A stretch of 6,249 bases of DNA from Chloroflexota bacterium. Its GTDB lineage: Bacteria; Chloroflexota; Dehalococcoidia; Dehalococcoidales; UBA2162. Location: the NCBI GenBank assembly GCA_016193545.1, contig JACPSA010000101.1, positions 1 through 6,249 on the forward strand. Reading direction: 5' to 3'. Below the pieces are notes generated by a model. That model ran no database searches. It was not told the DNA's origin and saw only the letters and a list, made by a program, of their open reading frames with translations. This document shows, in pieces, positions 1 through 5,549 of this stretch. The translations under genes and the position numbers were made by a program. Each line of letters begins with the position of its first letter. The stretch's first letter is position 1.

Positions 1-98
1 GTGATGTTGGTCTTACACAGGCTATCGATTGACTTGTTGCGTAATCTTCTTTTTCCGGCGGCACGCATCTGCTTCTGGGCTGATTTAGTAACTGGCAC
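1..98 (-). CDS. rpsT: 30S ribosomal protein S20, N-terminal fragment (cut by window edge)
   Basis: S20 is a primary binder of 16S rRNA in the small ribosomal subunit. Only the first 32 codons plus two bases are present; the frame runs off the left edge. The fragment starts MPVTKSAQKQMRAAGKRRLR and continues NKSIDSLCKTNI. This matches the S20 N-terminal pattern: a short start, a KSAxK block, a basic KRRLRN stretch, then spaced Ser/Lys-Thr positions of the first long helix. The start is GTG, chosen because GGAGG lies 6 nt upstream and because it puts the S20 pattern at residue 1. It follows the (p)ppGpp synthetase gene on the same strand after 44 nt. I see no terminator or clear promoter in the gap, so cotranscription is likely. 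Identification rests on about a third of the usual 85-95 residues, but the pattern is distinctive. Confidence 0.85.
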   Translation of the reverse strand, partial: MPVTKSAQKQMRAAGKRRLRNKSIDSLCKTNI

Positions 99-104
99 TA
101 TTTA

Positions 105-109
105 CCTCC
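105..109 (-). promoter_or_regulatory. Shine-Dalgarno site of rpsT
   Basis: GGAGG on the minus strand, 6 nt before the GTG codon. It decides the start of the S20 fragment and supports a real gene at the window edge. Confidence 0.8.
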
Positions 110-142
110 ATTGGGTTTATTATTTTGTAACTTGGGAATCAC

Positions 143-2347
143 CTATTTTACTTTAGCCGTATCAGGCTGGGGGTTGGCTTTCATTGACGCTCCGTCCCCT
201 ATCCTGCTGGCACTGATTACCTCACGAATACCTTCGATTCTTGCCAGGAGTCGGCTTAGCTGGGCTAAGCTGGCTGTTTCTAATGTCAGGAATGTGGATA
301 TAGTGTGGTCACTGTTATTGGTTAAGCTTACGGCAGAAATGTTGATTTTTTCCTCGGCTACCAGGGTAGTGATATCACGCATCAAGCCCACTCTGTCCCG
401 GGATTGAACTTGAATTTTTACCGGGTATAGCGAATTCGTCTCTCCCCATTCTACCGGAATCAACCTGTCCTTTTCATCCTCATGAATCACATTATAGCAG
501 TCCTGACGGTGCACGGTTATCCCCCGGTTACGAGTAACATAGCCAATAATTTTATCACCGGGTACCGGATGGCAACACTGAGCCAGCTGAGTGAGCAGGT
601 CTTTTGTCCCGCGTACCCTGATTGCTGATGATGGTTGACGGGGTGCTACCGTTTCCGCTAGTCTGGGCTGCTGTTGCTGGGCGGCTAGCTTCATGGCAAC
701 CTGCTGAGTGGTAATCCCGCCATAACCAATGGCGTCATAAAAATCATCAAGATTATCATATTTGAACAGCCTGGCCAGATTCTCTCGCTCACTGAGTTTG
801 ATGTCCAGCTGCCTCATTGCTTTGTCTAGGGACTCCCGTCCACGCTCGATATTGTCGGTGCGCTCTTGCTTCTTGAACCACTGCCGTATCTTTTCCCGGG
901 CATGTGACGTTTTAACATAACCCAGGACAGGGTTCAGCCAGTCGCGGCTCGGTCCTTTGCGCGCTTTAGTTGAGAGAATTTCGACGGCATCACCGTTGTT
1001 GAGTTGATAATTGAGGGATACCAACCGTCCATTCACCTTTGCCCCGACGCAACTGTGTCCCAGGTTGGTGTGAACCCGGTAGGCGAAATCAAGGGGGGTG
1101 GAACCCTTGGGTAAATCCTTTATCTCTCCTTTTGGGGTATAGACAAAAACCTGGTCAATAAAGATGTCCGTCTTCACTGATTCCAGGAACTCTTCCGCCC
1201 CGCTTAGTTCCCGGTGCCATTCCACTAATTGGCGCAGCCAGCTTATCTTCTCCTCAAAATGAAGGTCTTTCTTTTCACCCTCTTTGTACCGCCAGTGAGC
1301 GGCTACCCCGAATTCAGCGATGCGGTGCATCTGGTGAGTGCGAATCTGTATTTCCAGGGGAGTCGTACCCTGGTACATTACGGTGGTATGTAATGATTGA
1401 TACCCGTTTGATTTGGGGTTGGCAATGAAGTCGTTAAACTGGTCGGGTAGAGGATGCCATAAGTTGTGGACCGTGCCCAGGGCGCTGTAGCAATCGGCGA
1501 CACTATCGACCAGCACCCGGACAGCGAGAAGGTCATGGATATCATCGAAGTCTTTACCCAGTCCAGCGTATTTCTCCATTTTCTGGTGGATGCTGTAGAT
1601 ATGCTTGGGTCTGCCCAAAACCTCGGCTTTTAGCCCCCCCCGTTCAAACTCATTTTGTAAAATCTGAATGACCTGGGCGATGAACTCCTCGCGTTGACTG
1701 CTACGCTCGGTAACCAGCTTGACAATGTGGTGGTACTTCCTCGGCTCCAGGTAGCGGAAGGACAGGTCCTCTAGTTGCCATTTTAGCTCCCATATGCCTA
1801 AGCGGTGTGCCAGAGGAGCGTATATCTCGGCCGTCTCCTGGGCAATGCGGCGCCGTTTCTCCGGTGGTAGGGCATCCAGGGTCTGCATATTATGCAGTCG
1901 GTCAGCCAGTTTGATAAACACCACGCGGAGGTCTTCAGCCATGGCTACCAGCATTTTCCTCAGGTTCTCTGCCTGCGCGGCTCTGGCGGCAGTACCGCCG
2001 CGTCGCGCTACTTCTTCCGGCTCTTGCCAGGACAGCTTACCCAGTTTAGTGGTGCCATCGACCAGCTTGGCTACCTCTGGACCAAACTCGGTTTCAATCT
2101 GGGCAATAGCTATGCCGCAGTTTTCGGAGACATCATGCAGTAAGGACGCTGCCAGAGAACTGGCGTCCAGTTGCAGTTCAGCCAGGGTCAAGGCTACCTG
2201 GAGCGGGTGCTCCAGGTAAGGCTCACCTGATTTGCGTAGCTGACCCTCATGCGCTTTCATAGCGAAATTGTAAGCGCGGTTAACCATGGCTATCTTCTCC
2301 GGGGGAAGATACTCCTTAGCTTTATCCATGAGCTGGCTAAAACTCAC
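143..2347 (-). CDS. rel: Bifunctional-type RelA/SpoT (p)ppGpp synthetase/hydrolase
   Basis: Long-form RSH protein that makes, and in the family also degrades, the alarmone (p)ppGpp from ATP and GDP/GTP on starved ribosomes. Residues are numbered from the GTG chosen here (734 aa, typical length). The HD hydrolase domain (about 20-180) has R38, H47, H71-D72 and the KLADRLHNM stretch with D149. The synthetase domain (about 220-350) has GRPKHIYS, D272 in IHDLLAVR, the NGYQSLHT loop with Y316, and E332 in LEIQIRT. The TGS domain is near 391-461, followed by a helical region. The zinc-finger-like QCCHPVPGD block ends at H613/C617, and a C-terminal ACT domain spans about 641-721. The hydrolase signature reads HDVSEN where HDxxED is usual, so D82 of the Streptococcus Rel enzyme is Asn (N76). 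The synthetase residues look intact. The start is GTG because GAGGT lies 5 nt before it. A longer frame starts at GTG 2359 without a ribosome site, and ATG 2329 is also possible. rpsT follows and ybeY diverges. Confidence 0.95.
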   Translation of the reverse strand: MSFSQLMDKAKEYLPPEKIAMVNRAYNFAMKAHEGQLRKSGEPYLEHPLQVALTLAELQLDASSLAASLLHDVSENCGIAIAQIETEFGPEVAKLVDGTTKLGKLSWQEPEEVARRGGTAARAAQAENLRKMLVAMAEDLRVVFIKLADRLHNMQTLDALPPEKRRRIAQETAEIYAPLAHRLGIWELKWQLEDLSFRYLEPRKYHHIVKLVTERSSQREEFIAQVIQILQNEFERGGLKAEVLGRPKHIYSIHQKMEKYAGLGKDFDDIHDLLAVRVLVDSVADCYSALGTVHNLWHPLPDQFNDFIANPKSNGYQSLHTTVMYQGTTPLEIQIRTHQMHRIAEFGVAAHWRYKEGEKKDLHFEEKISWLRQLVEWHRELSGAEEFLESVKTDIFIDQVFVYTPKGEIKDLPKGSTPLDFAYRVHTNLGHSCVGAKVNGRLVSLNYQLNNGDAVEILSTKARKGPSRDWLNPVLGYVKTSHAREKIRQWFKKQERTDNIERGRESLDKAMRQLDIKLSERENLARLFKYDNLDDFYDAIGYGGITTQQVAMKLAAQQQQPRLAETVAPRQPSSAIRVRGTKDLLTQLAQCCHPVPGDKIIGYVTRNRGITVHRQDCYNVIHEDEKDRLIPVEWGETNSLYPVKIQVQSRDRVGLMRDITTLVAEEKINISAVSLTNNSDHTISTFLTLETASLAQLSRLLARIEGIREVISASRIGDGASMKANPQPDTAKVK

Positions 2348-2352
2348 TGCCG

Positions 2353-2357
2353 ACCTC
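2353..2357 (-). promoter_or_regulatory. Shine-Dalgarno site favouring the GTG start at 2347
   Basis: GAGGT on the minus strand, 5 nt before the GTG at 2347-2345. The upstream in-frame GTG at 2359 has no purine-rich site before it and would lie only about 14 nt from the predicted transcript start. This site therefore favours the shorter protein. Confidence 0.6.
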
Positions 2358-2379
2358 ACTGTGGCTAAATGGTAACTAC

Positions 2380-2408
2380 AGTATAGCGCAAGAGGCTGCT
2401 GGTGTAAA
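2380..2408 (-). promoter_or_regulatory. Sigma70-type promoter of the (p)ppGpp synthetase gene
   Basis: On the minus strand, TTTACA (2408-2403) and TATACT (2385-2380) each match five of six consensus bases, with the ideal 17-bp spacer. Transcription would start near 2373, giving a leader of about 26 nt that includes the GAGGT ribosome site. No other regulatory element is evident. The assignment is from sequence pattern only. Confidence 0.65.
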
Positions 2409-2435
2409 ATTTACTGCGACAACAGATAGTCTCAT

Positions 2436-2464
2436 TTGAGGGGTTGTCCGGGCTGTGCTATGAT
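2436..2464 (+). promoter_or_regulatory. Sigma70-type promoter of ybeY, very close to the start codon
   Basis: TTGAGG (2436-2441, four of six) and TATGAT (2459-2464, five of six) are separated by 17 bp. The expected transcript start, about 6-7 nt beyond the -10 box, is near 2471. That leaves only about 5 nt before the ATG at 2476. There is no convincing Shine-Dalgarno site in that leader. The two divergent promoters have their -35 boxes 27 bp apart. Confidence 0.55.
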
Positions 2465-2475
2465 GTTAGGCACAA

Positions 2476-2952
2476 ATGGAGATTAATGTTTTGTTTGATG
2501 ATGGTCTCGACGGTGTCCTTGAAACGGACTGGCTGGAGAATGTGGCTGAGAAAGTCCTGGTTGCTCAGGGTGTAAGCCCTGAAGCCGAGCTTGGTCTGGT
2601 TATCGTCGGTCAGGAAAAAGTGCGCCGACTAAATTTGAACTATCTGGGTAAAGATGAGCCTACTGATGTCCTGTCCTTCGCCATGTTGCCGGAAAGTGCC
2701 GACAGAGACCCGGCTTCTTTTGTCGTCGCTCCCGATGGAATACAGCATCTTGGTGAGGTAATTATTTCTTATCCTCAGGCGGTTCTCCAGGCTGAAGAGC
2801 ATCGACATTCTGTCAAAAAAGAGGTGGCAATTCTTATTGTTCATGGGGTGCTTCACCTGCTGGGATACGACCATGAAAGGCCTGAGGATAAGCAGAAGAT
2901 GAGGGCCAGGGAGGCGGAGATGCTGAACGATATTGGTGGAGACCTGAATTGA
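2476..2952 (+). CDS. ybeY: Endoribonuclease YbeY, 16S rRNA maturation factor
   Basis: YbeY is a metal-dependent single-strand endoribonuclease needed for 16S rRNA 3'-end maturation and ribosome quality control in the cytoplasm. At 158 residues it has normal length. The family block YLGKDEPTDVLSF lies at 56-68; the usual Arg after Tyr is Leu. LGEVIIS follows at 92-98. The metal site HGVLHLLGYDH gives H124, H128 and H134. The C-terminal helix (about 136-152) is rich in charged residues, as is usual. The ATG fits the usual short lead into the first strand, and no earlier in-frame ATG was found. The gene diverges from the stringent-response gene and overlaps the next gene by 3 nt, so the two are very likely one operon. 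In many bacteria ybeY sits with phoH or era; that context is not seen here. Confidence 0.95.
   Translation: MEINVLFDDGLDGVLETDWLENVAEKVLVAQGVSPEAELGLVIVGQEKVRRLNLNYLGKDEPTDVLSFAMLPESADRDPASFVVAPDGIQHLGEVIISYPQAVLQAEEHRHSVKKEVAILIVHGVLHLLGYDHERPEDKQKMRAREAEMLNDIGGDLN
2935..2941 (+). promoter_or_regulatory. Shine-Dalgarno site of the iron-sulfur flavoprotein gene
   Basis: GGTGGAG inside the end of ybeY, 7 nt before the TTG codon at 2949. It supports TTG as the start and translation coupled to ybeY. Confidence 0.65.
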
Positions 2953-3533
2953 GAGTACTGGGTATTGCCGGTAGTCCGCGGCGGGGTGGTAATACCGACC
3001 TGCTGCTGGTTGAAGTGATGCGAGGTGCCGCCAGCCAGGGGGCTGAGGTTAAAACTATTATCCTCGATGAACTTGATATCGCTCCCTGCCAGCACTGTGA
3101 TACCTGTCTCAAGAAGGGGAAGTGTAAGATTCAGGATGATATGCAGATGATTTACCGTGAGTTGGAGCAGGCGGACCGCATCGTGCTGGCTTCTCCCGTC
3201 CACTTTATGGGAGTCAGTGCCCAGATGAAGGCGATGATTGACCGCTGTCAGGCGTTGTGGGCGAGAAAATATGTCCTGAAACAGCCACCCCTGCGCGACC
3301 GCCGGGAGAGGAAGGGGCTGTTCATTTCTGTAGCCGGCCGTAAAGTTGCCAATGTGTTCGATGGGTCGGTGGCTACCATAAAAAGCCTGTTCACCGTCAT
3401 GGACGTTATTTATGCCGGGGACTTATTGTTCCGTAATATTGATGAAAAAGGGGACATCACCAAGCATCCGGAGGCTCTACGGCAGGCTTTCCTGGCCGGG
3501 CAAAAGCTGGTGACCGATGTGCCGGCTGAATAA
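2949..3533 (+). CDS. Iron-sulfur flavoprotein, NADPH-dependent FMN reductase-like flavodoxin fold
   Basis: Cytoplasmic electron carrier or reductase of the flavodoxin-like FMN reductase superfamily, Isf (iron-sulfur flavoprotein) branch. The N-terminal phosphate loop GSPRRGGNT (8-16) binds FMN in this family. A compact cysteine motif C47-X2-C50-X2-C53-X5-C59 fits the CX2CX2CX4-7C [4Fe-4S] motif of archaeal Isf proteins. SPVHFMGVSAQMKAMIDR (82-99) is the second flavin-binding loop, with His where Tyr is common. The length of 194 residues is usual. The start is TTG, overlapping the ybeY stop (TTGA), and it has a good ribosome site. In Methanosarcina, Isf accepts electrons from ferredoxin; the partner here is unknown. 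The downstream flavin oxidoreductase is a possible partner by position only. A plain NAD(P)H:FMN or quinone reductase is less likely because of the four cysteines. Confidence 0.88.
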   Translation: MRVLGIAGSPRRGGNTDLLLVEVMRGAASQGAEVKTIILDELDIAPCQHCDTCLKKGKCKIQDDMQMIYRELEQADRIVLASPVHFMGVSAQMKAMIDRCQALWARKYVLKQPPLRDRRERKGLFISVAGRKVANVFDGSVATIKSLFTVMDVIYAGDLLFRNIDEKGDITKHPEALRQAFLAGQKLVTDVPAE

Positions 3534-3556
3534 TCCCGACTTCCATAAAACCTTTC

Positions 3557-3585
3557 TTGCAGCCAAAAGTTACTTTTGTTAGACT
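3557..3585 (+). promoter_or_regulatory. Possible promoter of the Old Yellow Enzyme-like gene
   Basis: TTGCAG (3557-3562) and TAGACT (3580-3585) have a 17-bp spacer. The matches to consensus are modest (three and four of six), so this is tentative. A leader of about 28 nt would carry the strong AAGGAGG ribosome site. A 15-bp palindrome fills most of the spacer. Confidence 0.35.
3564..3578. repeat. 15-bp palindrome, candidate operator
   Basis: CAAAAGT-T-ACTTTTG is a perfect inverted repeat with 7-bp arms around one central base. It lies between the possible -35 and -10 boxes ahead of the oxidoreductase gene. That position and symmetry suit a dimeric repressor site. It is AT-rich and has no following T-run, so it does not look like an intrinsic terminator. 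Confidence 0.45.
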
Positions 3586-3605
3586 GGGTGCTGTAGCGTT
3601 TGATT

Positions 3606-3612
3606 AAGGAGG
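3606..3612 (+). promoter_or_regulatory. Strong Shine-Dalgarno site of the Old Yellow Enzyme-like gene
   Basis: AAGGAGG, 7 nt before the ATG at 3620. It is the strongest ribosome site in the window, suggests good expression, and fixes the start. Confidence 0.8.
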
Positions 3613-3619
3613 ATAGCGA

Positions 3620-5521
3620 ATGAAACTCTTGGAACCGATAACTATTAGAGGAGTGAAGTTTAAAAATCGTGTGGTGATGTTGCCGATGCTGGTAGGGATG
3701 GGGTTTAGAGGTTCGCGGTCGAGGGCTTATTACGGGGAGCGTGCCCGCGGTGGCGTCGGTGCCATCATCATGGCTGGCGTATCGGTAGACGTGTTTGCTA
3801 ACGATGAGGCGTGGGGTAAGCCGGGAGGAGTCGAAGCTTTCCTGGAAGGTGTCCGCGGTCTCACCGATGACATTCATCGGACCGGGGCTAAGATAGGCGT
3901 ACAGTTCTGGCATGGTAACCGGTTCCCGGCAGGGACTGGTACTCCTCAGGATACACGAGGCGCACTGGTGGCCCCCTCGGCTGTCGATGACAAACGCGCT
4001 CTCACCGTAGATGAAATGCAGGCCATAATCGGCACGTTTGCTGCCGGTGCGGCTAATGCCCGCAAGGCCGGGCTCGACTTTGTTGAAGTTCATGGAGCGC
4101 ATGGTTATCTGGTCTGCCAGTTCTTCTCCGGCGGGACCAACCACCGTCAAGATAAGTATGGGGGGGACCTGACCGGCCGTATGCGTTTTGGCACCGAGCT
4201 AGTTGCAGCTATGCGGACGTCAGTCGGCAATAGCTATCCCCTTTTTTACCGTATCGGGGCGGTGGAAGACATACCCGGCGGCATAACTCTGGAGGAGAGT
4301 GTCCGCTTTGCCGGCGAACTGGAGAAGGCCGGTATCGATGTCATCGATATCTCTTTAGGGCGTTCTGCCGGGACAGGAGGTGTTGCCAGCCCCGAAGCCG
4401 GCCAACCGGAAGGCACTTTTGTTCCCTACGCCGAAGCCATCAAGCGCCGGGTTAAAATACCGGTAATTGGCGTCGGCCGTATCAAGAGCCCCCAGGTTGC
4501 CGAGAAGATACTGGCTGATGGCAAAGCCGATATGATAGGTATCGGTCGCCAGCTTATTGCCGACCCTTACTGGATGGAAAAAACAGCCGGCGAGAGAATT
4601 CAGGATATTATACCGTGTATTAGCTGTAATACCTGTTCCGAGCCGAGGGCTACCGGTGGTAATCTCAGATGCTCGGTGAACGCTGCCACCGGCAAGGAAG
4701 CGGATTTTGCTATCGAGCCTGCTCAGAAGTCGAAGAAGGTGATGGTCGTTGGCGGCGGGCCGGCGGGCATGGAAGCAGCGCGCGTGGCAACTCTGCGGGG
4801 ACATAAGGTTACTCTTTATGAAAAGCAAAAAGAACTGGGCGGACAGCTGATACCGGCGGCGGTGCCGCCAAATAAGGAAGAGATAGGAATACTGAACCGT
4901 TATCTGGCCTATCAGCTCAAGAAGAATGGCGTCCAGGTCAAGCTCGGTGTTGAGGTTACACCTCAACTGATTGAAAAAGAAAAGCCGGACGCCGTTATCG
5001 TGGCTACCGGGTCGGTACCGATGACACCTGATATTCCGGGTATAAGTAAAAATAGGGTGGTAACAGCGGTGGATGTCCTTACCGGCGGGGGTAATGTGGG
5101 TAAAGAGGTTGTGGTCATTGGCGGTGAACTGGTCGGTTGTGAGACTGCTGATTTTCTGTCTGACCAGGGCAAGAAGGTAACCGTGGTGCGCCGGGGAGCA
5201 CAGATGGCTGCGGCAATGGTTGCTAATAACCGGCGTGCTCTGCTTAACCGTCTTAAGGAGAAGAATGTTACCCTGATGCCCGGAGTCAAGGAATATAAGG
5301 AGATAACCAAAGAAGGACTGGTTCTGGTCGATAGTGATGGTAAACAACGGACGCTTAAAGCCGATACCATAGTCCTGGCTACAGGAGCTATCGCTGATGA
5401 CCGTCTGTCTAAGGCTATCGAGGGTAAGGTTAGCGAAATCCATGTTGCCGGCGACTGTGTCGAACCGAGGCGTATCGTCGATGCTATCTATGATGGAGCG
5501 CGTCTGGCGCGTGCGCTATAG
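3620..5521 (+). CDS. Old Yellow Enzyme / 2,4-dienoyl-CoA reductase-like FMN, Fe-S, FAD oxidoreductase
   Basis: Multidomain ene-reductase-type flavoenzyme (FadH, trimethylamine dehydrogenase, BaiCD/BaiH group). In the family, NAD(P)H electrons pass through FAD and the Fe-S cluster to FMN, which acts on an unsaturated or amine substrate. An FMN-binding TIM barrel spans about 1-325. HGAHGYL (158-164) holds the expected active-site His residues and the likely proton donor Y163. FSGGTNHRQDKYGG (169-182) matches the usual FLSPxxNxRxDxYGG with GG for P and its neighbour. The Fe-S cysteines are C333, C336, C339 and C351; the CX2CX2CX11C spacing is nearer trimethylamine dehydrogenase (CX2CX2CX12C) than FadH. 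The FAD motif VVGGGPAGMEAAR (376-388) and ATG motif (462-464) follow. The second Rossmann motif reads IGGELVGCE, with E503 for a usual Gly. The C-terminal HVAGDCVEPRRIVDAI binds FAD. The length of 633 is near the usual 640-680. The substrate cannot be told from sequence. The gene lies 86 bp after the iron-sulfur flavoprotein gene and may have its own promoter. Confidence 0.9.
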   Translation: MKLLEPITIRGVKFKNRVVMLPMLVGMGFRGSRSRAYYGERARGGVGAIIMAGVSVDVFANDEAWGKPGGVEAFLEGVRGLTDDIHRTGAKIGVQFWHGNRFPAGTGTPQDTRGALVAPSAVDDKRALTVDEMQAIIGTFAAGAANARKAGLDFVEVHGAHGYLVCQFFSGGTNHRQDKYGGDLTGRMRFGTELVAAMRTSVGNSYPLFYRIGAVEDIPGGITLEESVRFAGELEKAGIDVIDISLGRSAGTGGVASPEAGQPEGTFVPYAEAIKRRVKIPVIGVGRIKSPQVAEKILADGKADMIGIGRQLIADPYWMEKTAGERIQDIIPCISCNTCSEPRATGGNLRCSVNAATGKEADFAIEPAQKSKKVMVVGGGPAGMEAARVATLRGHKVTLYEKQKELGGQLIPAAVPPNKEEIGILNRYLAYQLKKNGVQVKLGVEVTPQLIEKEKPDAVIVATGSVPMTPDIPGISKNRVVTAVDVLTGGGNVGKEVVVIGGELVGCETADFLSDQGKKVTVVRRGAQMAAAMVANNRRALLNRLKEKNVTLMPGVKEYKEITKEGLVLVDSDGKQRTLKADTIVLATGAIADDRLSKAIEGKVSEIHVAGDCVEPRRIVDAIYDGARLARAL

Positions 5522-5549
5522 GTAGTGCCCAGATTGATTGGAGTTAGGT

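Noticed and set aside
99..142. A separate promoter for rpsT
   Set aside because: The gap is AT-rich with TAATAA-like strings, but no -35 box at proper spacing could be found.
111..407. A 98-codon plus-strand frame near the left edge
   Set aside because: It lies opposite the ACT domain of the RSH gene and its gap to rpsT, and has no ribosome site or motif. The hydrophobic look is a complement effect.
1794..2219. Plus-strand open frames inside the RSH gene
   Set aside because: The translations are low in complexity, rich in Ser/Arg/Ala, and opposite the conserved HD domain.
3564..3578. The palindrome read as an intrinsic terminator of the flavoprotein gene
   Set aside because: The arms are AT-rich with one G-C pair at each end of the arm and no GC core, a one-base loop is too small for a hairpin, and no T-run follows on the plus strand.
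3410..4150. A 246-codon antisense frame across the end of the flavoprotein gene and the start of the oxidoreductase gene
   Set aside because: It spans two convincing genes and the promoter region between them, and it shows no family motif.
4355..5443. A 362-codon open frame antisense to the oxidoreductase gene
   Set aside because: Its translation is rich in His, Arg and Ser without a recognisable domain, and it lies wholly opposite a well-matched gene. It is a by-product of codon use on the other strand.
5522..5549. A shared terminator between the convergent oxidoreductase and ZIP genes
   Set aside because: Only a 4-bp GAGT/ACTC inverted repeat with a poor loop is present, and there is no T-run. 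Nothing convincing could be called.
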